Of a DNA stretch of 64,000 nt, positions 32,947 to 41,455 are shown in pieces. The position numbers and the translations under genes were made by a program. The DNA lies in NCBI GenBank assembly GCA_035547695.1, contig DASZUK010000039.1, positions 1 through 64,000 on the forward strand, given 5' to 3'. Positions within the stretch are counted from its first letter, which is position 1. Every line of letters starts with the position of its first letter. The notes under the pieces were generated by a model. The model saw nothing but the letters and a program-made list of their open reading frames with translations, did not search any database and was not told where the DNA came from. The stretch is from DASZUK01 sp035547695. GTDB taxonomy: Bacteria > Actinomycetota > Acidimicrobiia > Acidimicrobiales > RAAP-2.

Positions 32947-33872
32947 CCCCACCGGCGTCGACGCAGCCGGCGGCGCCGGCCGCGGCGGCCGCGGCGGCCG
33001 CGGCGCAGGAGTTCTTCGTGTTCCTGCCCCAGATGCGCATGGACCTGCCCACCCTGGTGGGCCGGGCCCGGGCGGCCGAGGCGGCCGGGTTCACCGGCCT
33101 GGCCGGCATGGACCACCTGGTGCCCCCCGGCGCGGAGGCCCAGCCGATGTACGAGGCCATGGTCGCCAACACCTGGCTGGCCGCCCACACCGACCGGCTG
33201 GTGGTGGGCTCCCTGGTGCTGTGCGACTCGTTCCGGCACCCGGCCGTGCTGGCCCGGGAGGCGGTGTCCATCGACCACGCCTCCGGCGGCCGGTTCGAGC
33301 TGGGCATCGGCTGGGGGTCGGTGGCCGCCGAGATCGACGCCTTCGGCATCGGGTCGTCGGCGCCGGCCGACCGGGTGGCCCGGCTGGCGGAGTCCCTGGA
33401 CATCATCAAGGCGCTGTGGGCCGGGGACACCGTCGACTACGACGGGCGGTTCTTCCGGCTGCGCGGCGCCCGGCAGGCCCCCGGGCCGCTGGGCCGCATC
33501 CCCGTCGTCATCGGCGGCGCCGGCCCCAAGACCATGGCCCTGGTCGCCGCCCACGCCGACTGGTGGAACGTGCACGTCGGCATCGTCGACAAGCTCGACG
33601 ACATGCGGCCACTGGCCGGCCGGGCCCGGTGCTCCGTGCAGGTCCAGGTGGCCCTGGTCCCCGACGACGGGCAGCGGGACCGGATCACCGAGGTCACCCG
33701 CCGCCGCTTCGGTCCCGACCCGGTGATCGGCACCGCGGCCGAGCTGGTCGACCACTTCGGCCGCCTGGCCGAACGCGGGGTGGAGCGGTCCTACGTGTGG
33801 TTCTGCGACTTCGCCCACCCCGACACCCTGGCCGCCTTCGGCGACGGCGTCATCGGCCAGCTCAGCCGATGA
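32943..33872 (+). CDS. LLM-class F420-dependent oxidoreductase, 309 aa
   Basis: After an Ala-rich linker (a run of nine Ala from a GCG/GCC repeat) the barrel begins F-F-V-F-L-P-Q-M-R-M, then G-L-A-G-M-D-H-L-V, S-G-G-R-F-E-L-G-I-G-W-G-S and P-V-V-I-G-G-A-G-P. The last two are the F420-type cofactor contacts. Coupled by GTGA to the esterase, so it acts on the same catabolite, perhaps as alcohol or aldehyde dehydrogenase. Its stop overlaps the convergent acyl-CoA ligase stop by 11 bases. Confidence 0.87.
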   Translation: MTPPASTQPAAPAAAAAAAAAQEFFVFLPQMRMDLPTLVGRARAAEAAGFTGLAGMDHLVPPGAEAQPMYEAMVANTWLAAHTDRLVVGSLVLCDSFRHPAVLAREAVSIDHASGGRFELGIGWGSVAAEIDAFGIGSSAPADRVARLAESLDIIKALWAGDTVDYDGRFFRLRGARQAPGPLGRIPVVIGGAGPKTMALVAAHADWWNVHVGIVDKLDDMRPLAGRARCSVQVQVALVPDDGQRDRITEVTRRRFGPDPVIGTAAELVDHFGRLAERGVERSYVWFCDFAHPDTLAAFGDGVIGQLSR

Positions 33873-35400
33873 CCTCCAGCAGGTCGGCCAGGACCTGGCG
33901 GCGGAGCAGCTTGCCGGTGTCCGTGCGGGGGAGGGCGTCACGGACCACCACCACCTCGGCCGCCTTGGACGTCCGCAGGTGGGCCCGGGACCACGCCGCG
34001 ATGTCCTCCGCGGCCGGCGCCCCGCCGTCCGCCGGCCGCAGCACCACCATCGCCCCGATGCGCTGGCCCCACTCCTCGTCCGGCAGCCCCACCACGGCGG
34101 CGTCGACCACGGCCGGGTGCCGCAGCAGCACCTCTTCGATCTCCGCCGGGGCGATGTTCTCGCCGCCGCGGATGATGGTGTCGTCGGCCCGGCCCTCCAC
34201 GAACAGGTAGCCGTCGGCGTCCACCCAGCCGGCATCCCGGGTCGGGAACCAGCCGTCGGGGTCGCAGGGGGAGTCCAGCCCGGCGTACCGGCCGGACACC
34301 TGCTCGCCCCGGACCCAGATCTCGCCGTGGTCGCCGGGGCCCAGCACCGACCCGTCCGGGCCCCGGACCTGCACCTCGATGCCCGGCAGCACCCGGCCCA
34401 CCGACCCCAGCCGGTCCCGGGCCACCGGGTCGTCGCCGGCCAGCGCCCGGCGGTGGTCGTCGGGCCCGAGGACCGCGATGGACGAGCTGGTCTCGGTCAG
34501 CCCGTAGGCGTTGACGAACCCGGTGCCGGAGAACAACTGCAGGGCCCGCTCCAGCACCGGCACCGGCATCCGGGCCCCGCCGTAGCTGATGCTCCGCAGG
34601 GTGGGCACCCCGGCCGAGGAGGCCCCGGCCAGCGCCTCGGTGATCCGGGCCAGCATGGTCGGCACCACCATGGCCTGGGTGATCCCCTCCGTCCGGACCA
34701 CCTCCAGCCACGACGCCGGGTCGAAGGCGGCCAGGTACACGATGCGGCGGCCGGCGAACACGTTGGACAGCAGGTTGGCCACCCCGGCGATGTGGTACGG
34801 CGGCACGCTGACCAGGGCCGCCTCCTCCTCGCCGGCCGCCCCGAAGTCCACCGACCCCAGGATGTAGGCGGACAGGTTGTCGTGCCCCAGGATCGCCGCC
34901 TTCGGCTCCGCGGTGGTGCCGCTGGTGAACAGGTGCAGGGCCGGCCGGACCGGTTCCGCGACGGCGTCCCCGCCCGGCGCCGCCGCGCCGGTGCCGGGGC
35001 CGCAGACCGCGGCCAGCCACTCCTCGGTGGTCAGCACCGTCCGGCCCGGCCCGGCCACCGTGGCCGCGTAGGCCGGCTCCGCCACCACCACCGGGTCCCC
35101 GGTGCGGTCGATCAGCCCCTCCAGTTGCTCCGCGGCCAGCCGGTAGTTCAGCGGCACGAACGGCACGTCGGCCCAGTTGCAGGCGAAGAAGGCGCTGGCG
35201 AAGGCGTGGCCGCTCTGCCCCACGAACACCACCGGCCGGCCGGCACCGTCCCGGCCGGCGCCCTGGCCGGCCAGCCAGGCGCCCCCGGCCGCGGCCTGCC
35301 GGCGGAGGTCGGCGTAGGTGGGGCCGTCCCCGCGGCGGCCCAGGGCCTGGCGGTCCCCGAACCCCGACGCCGCCATGTCCAGGATCGTGAACAAGTTCAT
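33862..35400 (-). CDS. class-I acyl-CoA ligase (FadD-like ANL enzyme), 512 aa
   Basis: AMP-binding motif T-S-G-T-T-A-E-P-K-A near 172, Y-G-L-T-E-T near 308, D-G-W-F-P-T-R-D and R-G-G-E-N-I-A-P-A-E near 410, and the catalytic Lys in R-T-D-T-G-K near 500. It activates a carboxylic acid to the acyl-CoA. The ATG at 35400 gives the right family length. The promoter region is shared with the divergent 101-residue protein. It probably feeds acids released by the BVMO/esterase operon into beta-oxidation. Confidence 0.92.
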   Translation of the reverse strand: MNLFTILDMAASGFGDRQALGRRGDGPTYADLRRQAAAGGAWLAGQGAGRDGAGRPVVFVGQSGHAFASAFFACNWADVPFVPLNYRLAAEQLEGLIDRTGDPVVVAEPAYAATVAGPGRTVLTTEEWLAAVCGPGTGAAAPGGDAVAEPVRPALHLFTSGTTAEPKAAILGHDNLSAYILGSVDFGAAGEEEAALVSVPPYHIAGVANLLSNVFAGRRIVYLAAFDPASWLEVVRTEGITQAMVVPTMLARITEALAGASSAGVPTLRSISYGGARMPVPVLERALQLFSGTGFVNAYGLTETSSSIAVLGPDDHRRALAGDDPVARDRLGSVGRVLPGIEVQVRGPDGSVLGPGDHGEIWVRGEQVSGRYAGLDSPCDPDGWFPTRDAGWVDADGYLFVEGRADDTIIRGGENIAPAEIEEVLLRHPAVVDAAVVGLPDEEWGQRIGAMVVLRPADGGAPAAEDIAAWSRAHLRTSKAAEVVVVRDALPRTDTGKLLRRQVLADLLEVIG

Positions 35401-35629
35401 CCTGCCCGTCCCCTCCGGTCCCTCCCGGGGCCGCCCGGCCACCGCCGTCGCCCGTGTCCCACAGTAGGAATCTACCGGCCGGCCGTCAGGTACTATCGCG
35501 TCGCCGCCCGGGGGAGCGAGACTACGGGATCGGGGCCCCACGCCATGTGAGCCATGTGGCCATGTGGAAGGGTGCCGATGTGAGAGGGGCGCCGATGGAA
35601 GGCGTCCGACGCGAAAGGGGAAGCACCTC

Positions 35630-35935
35630 ATGGACCTGCCGGCCGGTTCTCGCTGGCGCAGTGCCGTCGACACCACCGAGGTCATCGTGGTGCGGCCACC
35701 GACCACCGCGGTGGACCTGGAGTGCGGCGGCGCCTCCATGGTGCCGGTCACCGCCGACGCCCCCGGCGGCGCCGTCGACCCCGACCACAACGCCGGCACC
35801 GAGCTGGGCAAGCGGTACGTCGACGACGACGCCGGCATCGAGGTGCTGTGCACCAGGCCCGGCGACGGCTCCCTGGCGGTGGCCGGCCGCCCGCTGGTGC
35901 TGAAGGAAGCCAAGCCGCTGCCGTCCTCGGACTGA
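35630..35935 (+). CDS. conserved hypothetical protein, 101 aa, divergent to acyl-CoA ligase
   Basis: Reads L-P-A-G-S-R-W-R-S-A-V-D-T-T-E-V-I-V-V-R-P-P, then L-E-C-G-G-A-S-M-V-P-V, and ends with a Lys/Pro tail. This pattern is familiar to me from short proteins next to acyl-CoA synthetases in actinobacteria, with a conserved C-G-G, but I know no assigned function. The ATG at 35630 has a clear AAGGGGAAG upstream. Longer in-frame ATGs lie in a repetitive leader (GTGCCGATG...GCGCCGATGG). No membrane segment. Confidence 0.75.
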   Translation: MDLPAGSRWRSAVDTTEVIVVRPPTTAVDLECGGASMVPVTADAPGGAVDPDHNAGTELGKRYVDDDAGIEVLCTRPGDGSLAVAGRPLVLKEAKPLPSSD

Positions 35936-36066
35936 CCCGGACCGGACTGACCCGGACCGGACGGCGCCGGACCGGACTGAGCCAGACCGGACGGCCGGCC
36001 CTGGGTCCCCGGCTCCGGGGCCGGCGCCCCGCATCGGCTCGCGAGCCGGCCCGGTCCCGACCTGGG

Positions 36067-37050
36067 TCAGCCCAGCCCGATGGTGGAGGCCCACCGGATG
36101 CTGGACTGGCCGGTGATCGGGGACAGGGCGTTCAGCATCGACGCGTAGCTCGCCGACGTCGTGTTGCCGGTGGTGCTGTCGGTCAGCACCCCGAAGATGG
36201 TGACGGCCTGGCCCCGGGTCTTGGCGAAGGAGACCAGCGACGCCCACTCGTCGACGAACGCCGGGAAGTAGAGCTGGGGCACCACCACGTCCGGCTTGAA
36301 CCCGTTGGCCACCTGCAGCAACTGTGTCTGCGTCCAGTACCCCGGCTCCGACGATCCGTAGTCGATCATGGCCGGCTGGTAGCCGCCCACCGCGGCGGCG
36401 TACCCGGCCAGCAGGTTGTAGGTGTTCAGGTACCCCGGGTCGTAGGCCGGCTCGATGTCGTCACCGGCCACCACCGTGACGGTGTCGGTGTACGACCACC
36501 GCTGCTTCAGTGTGCTGGCCCAGGCCTGCACCGACTCCACGGTGGACGCCAGCGCCGCTCCCCAGGCGCTGTAGCTGGTCGGCTCCAGCGAGCAGCCGCA
36601 GGTGATCCGGCCACAGGGCTGGCCGGTGCCGCAACTGTTGTTGGTGCCGACCGCCACGTACAGGTGCAGGTTGTTGGGGGCTTCCTGGAAGTAGCCGTCG
36701 ATGTAGGACTCCACCGCGGTGGCCACCGCCGACAGGCTGGCGAAGGCGTTGGCATGGGTCACCGTGCCCAGCGTCGACCCCTCGGCGGCCGGCCGGCCGA
36801 AGTCCAGGATCACCAGCCCCTGGGCGCCGGACCGCCCGGCCCAGGCGCCCTGGGCGAACAGTGTGGCCGCTCCGGCCCCGGTCTCGTACTGCGACGTGGT
36901 CGCCGCCGGCATCGGGACCGCCGGCGACGCCGCCTGGCTGCCGGTGGCCAGGGCCAACTGCCCGACGGCCACGGTGGCGGCACAGAGCAGGAGCACGGCG
37001 CCGGCCCACCGGCCGGCCGGACCCCGTCCGACAGCGGAGCCATCCATCAT
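36067..37050 (-). CDS. secreted protein, glycosidase-like barrel, family unknown, 327 aa
   Basis: A signal peptide is clear: basic start (R-G-P-A-G-R-W), hydrophobic core (A-V-L-L-L-C-A-A-T-V-A-V-G) and an A-x-A-type cleavage site near residue 40. The mature part has four Cys (S-C-G-T-G-Q-P-C-G-R-I-T-C-G-C), then W-S-Y-T-D-T-V-T-V-V-A-G-D-D-I-E-P-A, P-A-M-I-D-Y-G-S-S-E-P-G and V-V-P-Q-L-Y-F-P. These resemble beta-strand ends of a TIM barrel with acidic active-site residues (D-I-E). It is probably an extracellular glycan-acting enzyme or binding protein; I cannot name the family. Monocistronic, followed (leftward) by nothing on the same strand. Confidence 0.7.
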   Translation of the reverse strand: MMDGSAVGRGPAGRWAGAVLLLCAATVAVGQLALATGSQAASPAVPMPAATTSQYETGAGAATLFAQGAWAGRSGAQGLVILDFGRPAAEGSTLGTVTHANAFASLSAVATAVESYIDGYFQEAPNNLHLYVAVGTNNSCGTGQPCGRITCGCSLEPTSYSAWGAALASTVESVQAWASTLKQRWSYTDTVTVVAGDDIEPAYDPGYLNTYNLLAGYAAAVGGYQPAMIDYGSSEPGYWTQTQLLQVANGFKPDVVVPQLYFPAFVDEWASLVSFAKTRGQAVTIFGVLTDSTTGNTTSASYASMLNALSPITGQSSIRWASTIGLG

Positions 37051-37143
37051 CTGAATTCACCTCGCCAGTGAATCCGCCCGGCCGCAGCATACCGAGGTGC
37101 CCCGGTTCTCTCAACACAAATGCGGCAACCCCGGTAGCAGCGG

Positions 37144-37686
37144 TTACGTGCCGGCCGGCTGCTCCGCCGACCGGTCGGCCGGGTGGTCCGCCGGCTGGTT
37201 CGCCGGGTGATCGGCCGGCTGGTCCGCCGACCGGTCGACGTCGCCCAGGTGCTCCATCACCGTGGCGATCCGCTGCAGCACCTTGGTGGCCGCGGCGATC
37301 TCCCGTGGGCTGATGTCCCCCAGGGTCTCGGCCATCTGGTTGCGCCAGTACCGCTCCTGCTCCTCCACCTCCCGCCGGCCGGCGTCGGTGAGCGAGATCC
37401 AGCACTGCCGGCGGTCCTGGGCGTCCCGGCGCCGTTGCACCAGCCCGCGACCTTCCAACTGGTCGATCATGGCGGTCACCGACGCCGGGTTCAGCTCGGC
37501 CACCTTGGCCAGGGTGCCCGCCGTGGCCTCCTGCTGGGTCAGCCCGAACAGGGCCCGGAGGTGCGAGTGGCTGAGGGTGCCGCCCCGGCGGTGCTGCTCG
37601 CGGCCCCGCAGCCTGCGGTCGGCGGCCAGCAGCCGGCCGATCGACCGCCGGAGCTCGTCGTAGGGCTCGTCCGGGGACAGCGTCAT
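37144..37686 (-). CDS. MarR-family regulator, 180 aa
   Basis: Winged HTH: S-H-L-R-A-L-F-G-L-T-Q, A-E-L-N-P-A-S-V-T-A-M-I-D-Q-L-E-G-R-G-L-V-Q-R-R (recognition helix) and the wing D-A-Q-D-R-R-Q-C-W-I-S-L-T-D-A-G. The last 30 residues repeat Q-P-A-D-H-P-A, a 21-bp tandem expansion without structural role. It lies 16 bases after the MFS stop, so MFS and MarR form one transcript under the 39255-39277 operator: an export pump with its own repressor. Confidence 0.9.
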   Translation of the reverse strand: MTLSPDEPYDELRRSIGRLLAADRRLRGREQHRRGGTLSHSHLRALFGLTQQEATAGTLAKVAELNPASVTAMIDQLEGRGLVQRRRDAQDRRQCWISLTDAGRREVEEQERYWRNQMAETLGDISPREIAAATKVLQRIATVMEHLGDVDRSADQPADHPANQPADHPADRSAEQPAGT

Positions 37687-37702
37687 GGCCGCGGCGACCC
37701 GG

Positions 37703-39250
37703 TCACGGCGCCTCGATCAACGCCTCGGTGGCTTCCACCACGGCCAGGCCCGGCGCCCGCGGCCCGCCGGCAGCGGCGGCCGCCGTGGCGGTGGTCGGGG
37801 CCGTGGCCGACGCCCGGCGCTCCATCCGGATCAGCAGCAGCGTCGGCAGGGTGGCCAGGGTGGCGACGACCAGCACCCACCAGAACGTAGTGCCGAAGGC
37901 CGCCGCCCGGGCGGAGACCGAGCCCCCGGCCCGGGCCAGGTGGTTCTCCAGCACCACCGTGACGATGGCCGTGCCGATGGACCCGCCGACCCGCTGCAGC
38001 ACGTTCAGTTGCGGGGTGGCGTCGTTCACCTGGTCGGGGCGCAGCACCCGGAACGCCGACGTCATCGACGGCATCACCGACAGCCCGAGGCCGAAGCCGC
38101 GGACGGCCCCGGCGACGCACAAGAACGCGAACGACGTCCCGGCGCCGATGGCGACGAACGGGATGGTCGCGGCAATGCTGATCAGCCCGCCCATCAGGGC
38201 GGTGACGCCGCCGCCGAACCGTTCGGTGGCCCGCCCGCCCACCCAGATGGCCACCGCCGACCCGATGCCCTGGGGGGCCAGCAGCAGCCCGGTCATCACC
38301 GCGCTCTCGCCCCGGACCGTCTGGAAGTACAGCGGCATCAGGATCATCCCGCCGAACATGGCCGCGCCGATGCAGAACGTGGTGAACGACGCCGCGCTGA
38401 ACGCCCGGTTGGCGTACAGCCGTACGTCCAGCAGCGGCCGCGTCATCCGCAGGGCCCGCAGCACGAACCCCGCCACCAGCACCGTGCCCACCGCCAGCGG
38501 TAGCAGCACCTTGTCGGACACGAAGCTGGTGGTGCCGATGCCGGCCAGGCCGTAGGTGACGCCGACCAGCCCGGCGGCCACCAGGCCGAGGCCGGGCACG
38601 TCCAGCCGGCCGGCGTCCTCCGGCCGGTCCTTCGGCAGCAGCCGCACCGCGGCCACCACCGCGGCCACCCCGATGGGCACGTTCACGTAGAAGATCCACC
38701 GCCACCCGGCGTTGTCCAGCAGCAGCCCCCCGATGGTCGGCCCGATCACCGGGGCCAGCACGATGGGCACCCCGACCGCGCTCATCACCCGCGGCAGCCG
38801 GATCGGACCGGACTTCTTGACCAGGATGATCGTGCCGATCGGCATGATCAGGCCGCCGCCGATCCCCTGGATGACCCGGAAGATGATCAGCTCCGACACC
38901 GACGACGCCAGCCCGCACAGCGCCGATCCGGCGGTGAACAGCACGATGGACAGGATGAACAGCCGCTTCGCCCCGAACCGCCGGGCCGCCCAGCCGGTGA
39001 CCGGGATGACGGCGGCCAGGGACAGCAGGTAGGCCGTCACCACCCACTGCACCGTGTCCAGCGTCGTGTGCAGGTCCTTCGACAGCGACACCAGGGCGAT
39101 GTTCACGATGGTGGTGTCCAGCGCCGACATCAGCATGCCGAGGACCACCACCACCGCCACCCGCCAGACGTCCCCGCCGATCGTGCGGGGGTCCCCGTCC
39201 GCCACCGCGGTGGACGCCGCCGCCGGTCCCCGAGCGGGAAGATCTTCCAT
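37703..39250 (-). CDS. MFS DHA2-family multidrug exporter, 515 aa
   Basis: Fourteen-helix DHA2 layout: helix 1 G-M-L-M-S-A-L-D-T-T-I-V-N-I-A-L with the D-x2-I-V-N-V-A-L-like signature, motif A G-W-A-A-R-R-F-G-A-K-R, motif C V-L-A-P-V-I-G-P-T-I-G-G. Known relatives (EmrB/QacA) expel hydrophobic drugs. The ATG at 39250 is right by the MarR-type operator. The C-terminus is an Ala/Thr-rich tail. Co-transcribed with the MarR regulator. Confidence 0.93.
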   Translation of the reverse strand: MEDLPARGPAAASTAVADGDPRTIGGDVWRVAVVVVLGMLMSALDTTIVNIALVSLSKDLHTTLDTVQWVVTAYLLSLAAVIPVTGWAARRFGAKRLFILSIVLFTAGSALCGLASSVSELIIFRVIQGIGGGLIMPIGTIILVKKSGPIRLPRVMSAVGVPIVLAPVIGPTIGGLLLDNAGWRWIFYVNVPIGVAAVVAAVRLLPKDRPEDAGRLDVPGLGLVAAGLVGVTYGLAGIGTTSFVSDKVLLPLAVGTVLVAGFVLRALRMTRPLLDVRLYANRAFSAASFTTFCIGAAMFGGMILMPLYFQTVRGESAVMTGLLLAPQGIGSAVAIWVGGRATERFGGGVTALMGGLISIAATIPFVAIGAGTSFAFLCVAGAVRGFGLGLSVMPSMTSAFRVLRPDQVNDATPQLNVLQRVGGSIGTAIVTVVLENHLARAGGSVSARAAAFGTTFWWVLVVATLATLPTLLLIRMERRASATAPTTATAAAAAGGPRAPGLAVVEATEALIEAP

Positions 39251-39254
39251 CCCT

Positions 39255-39277
39255 AAATGTTAGATACCAAAACATTT
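39255..39277. promoter_or_regulatory. MarR-type operator AAATGTT-N9-AACATTT
   Basis: Perfect 7-bp arms in the only AT-rich stretch of this area, immediately upstream of the MFS start codon. Fits autorepression of the MFS-MarR transcript. Confidence 0.75.
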
Positions 39278-39408
39278 TGTGTCAAGAAGTATGGCGTCGA
39301 AAGGGAAACGCAGTGCGGCACCGCCCGCCGGGCCCGCCGACAGGACGGCGCGGGCCCGGCGGGCGGTGGGGGGCGGCGGAGCGGCGAGTGGGCCCGGCGG
39401 GCGGCGGA

Positions 39409-39508
39409 GCTGCAGCTATCGGCGGGTGGGCCCGGCGGGCGGCGGGGCTCAGCCGCGGCGGGGTGGCGGGGCGCAGCCGCGGCGGCTCAGCCCACCGATA
39501 GCTGCAGC
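39409..39508. repeat. 14-bp inverted repeat around a GC-rich tandem array, 3' of the sigma/anti-sigma operon
   Basis: GCTGCAGCTATCGG (39409-39422) pairs with CCGATAGCTGCAGC (39495-39508). The right arm is the last codons of the anti-sigma-like gene. Between them lie copies of GGGCCCGGCGGGCGGCGG and GCAGCCGCGGCGG. It could be a transcript-end hairpin for the leftward operon, or a trace of an inversion/duplication. Confidence 0.6.
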
Positions 39509-40197
39509 CCCGGGGTGACCGAGACGCCGCTGGCGAAGTCCACCAACTGCTGCCGGGTGAGCCCGACGGTGTCCCAGCACTGCACGTCGATCATCACCTG
39601 GCCGACCTGCCACCAGACCTGCGTGGCGGTCCCGTCGTCACCGATCCGGCCGGCGACCCCGCCGACCTCGACGGACTGGTCCCCGAGCGATGTCAGGCCG
39701 CCGAAGGCCCCGGCTGTCTCCGCCGTGACCACCAGCTTGCCGGCGAAGGAGTCCGGGTCGGTGTCGGCGGCACCGGCCGGGGCCACCAGGAACTCGTAGG
39801 GGTTGGACGCCTGCAACTGCAGGTCGAACCCCTCGGGGATGCGGGTGACATCGAACCCCGGCGGCTGCTGCCCGGTGTAGGCCACCAGCTCCACCTGCTG
39901 TGTTGTCTGCACCTTCTGGGTTGTCTGCACCTTCTGGCCCGTCGACCCGTGACGGCCTCCGGTCGTGGTGGTCGTGGTGACGGTGTCCACCCGGTCCGAG
40001 CCGGGCCGGTCGACGGCGACGACGGCGGCCACCCCGGCGGCGACCACCGTCACCGAGGCGGCGGTCGCCCCGATCCGGATGTGGCGCCGGCGCAGGGCGG
40101 AGCGGCCGCGGGCCAGGTCGGCGTCGACCGTCGCCGGCGCCGGGGCGTCGACGGCGGTCCGGCCGAGGGAGGTGAGGCGGTCGATGAGGTCGGTCAT
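39487..40197 (-). CDS. single-pass membrane protein, putative anti-sigma factor partner, 236 aa
   Basis: A short cytoplasmic N-terminus with L-I-D-R-L-T-S-L-G-R-T-A is followed by R-R-R-H-I-R-I-G, a membrane helix (A-A-S-V-T-V-V-A-A-G-V-A-A-V-V-A-V) and an extracellular part with a Thr-rich linker, duplicated Q-K-V-Q-T-T, and a C-terminal folded domain ending G-L-Q-L-S-V-G. No zinc-finger anti-sigma (H-x3-C-x2-C) motif is present. It overlaps the sigma gene as ATGA, the arrangement of SigE-type ECF factors with membrane partners. Role as anti-sigma is inference from position. Confidence 0.7.
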   Translation of the reverse strand: MTDLIDRLTSLGRTAVDAPAPATVDADLARGRSALRRRHIRIGATAASVTVVAAGVAAVVAVDRPGSDRVDTVTTTTTTGGRHGSTGQKVQTTQKVQTTQQVELVAYTGQQPPGFDVTRIPEGFDLQLQASNPYEFLVAPAGAADTDPDSFAGKLVVTAETAGAFGGLTSLGDQSVEVGGVAGRIGDDGTATQVWWQVGQVMIDVQCWDTVGLTRQQLVDFASGVSVTPGLQLSVG

Positions 40198-40772
40198 GGT
40201 CTGCTGTCTCCTTGCCGTGTGGGGTGTAGCTCTCGGGTCCCGGCGGCGGTGGCGGGGACGGGGTCGGGGTCGGCGCCGGCCAGGAGCTCCCGGAGGCGGG
40301 CCAGTCCCCGGGCCGTCTGGCTCTTGACGGTGCCGGGGCTGCAGCGCAGGGCGTGGGCGGCCTCGTCGGTGCTCAGCCCGTCCACGTGGCGGAGCACCAC
40401 GGCGGCCCGCATGCCGGCCGGCAGCCGGCCGAGGGCGGCCAGCAGCTCGTCCCGGCCGGACGCCTGTTCGGCCCGTGCCGCCGCGACGTCCGCGGCGGCC
40501 GAGTCGGGCGGTTCCGCCCAGACCTGCTCCCTCCGGTGGAACGGCCCCCGCTTCTCGTCGATGAGGGCGTTGACCAGCACCCGGCGGGCGTAGCGGTCCA
40601 CCCTGGTCGACCGCACCCGCGGCCAGGCCAGGTAGAGCTTCACCAGGCAGGTCTGCACCAGGTCCTCGGCCAGGTGCGGGTCACCGCCCGCCAGCGCCCG
40701 GGAGGTCCTCAGCAGCGCCGGCCGCTGCCGCCGGACGAACTCCCGGAACTCGTCGTCTCGGTGGCTGCGCAT
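40194..40772 (-). CDS. ECF sigma factor, SigE (actinobacterial) family, 192 aa
   Basis: Region 2 is E-F-V-R-R-Q-R-P-A-L-L-R-T-S-R-A-L-A-G-G-D-P-H-L-A-E-D-L-V-Q with the core-binding and -10 motif, and region 4 is G-L-S-T-D-E-A-A-H-A-L-R-C-S-P-G-T-V-K-S-Q-T-A-R-G-L-A-R-L (-35 recognition). The A-L-A-G-G-D-x-H-L-A-E-D-L-V-Q variant marks the SigE family of Streptomyces/Frankia-type ECFs. Target promoters unknown. Stop overlaps the downstream membrane gene, whose product may gate it. Confidence 0.9.
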   Translation of the reverse strand: MRSHRDDEFREFVRRQRPALLRTSRALAGGDPHLAEDLVQTCLVKLYLAWPRVRSTRVDRYARRVLVNALIDEKRGPFHRREQVWAEPPDSAAADVAAARAEQASGRDELLAALGRLPAGMRAAVVLRHVDGLSTDEAAHALRCSPGTVKSQTARGLARLRELLAGADPDPVPATAAGTRELHPTRQGDSRP

Positions 40773-40892
40773 CAGGTCGGCCGGGCCGTGGTCGTGGTCA
40801 CGGTTCTACAACGGATCGGCCGCCCATTCGGTTGCATCCCGGCCGCCCGCACCGAGACGACCGGCCGGCCCGACTGCCGCCGCCGGCCGCCG

Positions 40893-41222
40893 TCACCCGG
40901 TGCAGTCGACGGCGACTTCGAGCGCGTTGCCGAGCTGTCGCATCCGTTCGTCGCTCAGCCGACCGAGCCGCTCGACGAGGAGGCCGGTGGAGACGCTCTC
41001 GACCGAGTCCAGGTTGACCGCCGATCGGAGCGGGACCGGGTCCTCGCCGGGTTCCAGCACCACCTCGCTGGCCAGTCCTCGAAGGATGGTCGTGCAGGGG
41101 GCCACCAGCACCCGTCGCAACCTCCGGATGGCCGCGTCTCGGGACAGCACGACGACCGGCCGCCGCCCGACGGCCGGCGGTTCGCACCACCAGACGTCAC
41201 CACGGGCCGGCGGCGGGCTCAC
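40893..41222 (-). CDS. mazF: MazF/PemK-family mRNA-interferase toxin, 109 aa
   Basis: Begins P-A-R-G-D-V-W-W-C (catalytic Arg region), continues R-P-V-V-V-L-S-R-D, has the strand V-A-P-C-T-T-I-L-R-G (conserved Thr-containing site) and P-L-R-S-A-V-N-L-D-S, ending L-V-E-R-L-G-R-L-S-D-E-R-M. MazF cuts single-stranded RNA. The GTG at 41222 overlaps the antitoxin stop (GTGA). Length is normal and key residues look intact. Confidence 0.88.
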   Translation of the reverse strand: MSPPPARGDVWWCEPPAVGRRPVVVLSRDAAIRRLRRVLVAPCTTILRGLASEVVLEPGEDPVPLRSAVNLDSVESVSTGLLVERLGRLSDERMRQLGNALEVAVDCTG

Positions 41223-41455
41223 GAGCCGCCGGCCGCTTCACGGAACGAGGCCAGGTCGCCCCATTCGTCGGCTTCGTCCAGGGGATGGTCGTCGTAGGCG
41301 GCGTAGGTGGCGTCGATCTCCGCGGCACGGTGTCGGGCGATCAGCGCGGTCAGCGCCTCGTCGAGCAGTGCCGAATCCGGCTCGTTCGGCCGCAGGCGGC
41401 GGGCGGTGGCCAGGGTGTCCCCGTCGACGGTCGTGCTCACCCTCGTCCTGCTCAT
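41219..41455 (-). CDS. antitoxin partner of MazF-like toxin, 78 aa
   Basis: Starts S-R-T-R-V-S-T-T-V-D with D-T-L-A-T-A-R-R-L, then L-L-D-E-A-L-T-A-L-I-A-R-H-R: a ribbon-helix-helix-type N-terminus, and a C-terminal acidic tail (D-E-A-D-E-W-G-D-L-A-S-F-R-E-A-A) that would bind the toxin. The ATG at 41455 abuts a 16-bp perfect palindrome (41455-41470), the expected autoregulatory site. The pair stands between the sigma operon and the dormancy-type region. Confidence 0.8.
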   Translation of the reverse strand: MSRTRVSTTVDGDTLATARRLRPNEPDSALLDEALTALIARHRAAEIDATYAAYDDHPLDEADEWGDLASFREAAGGS

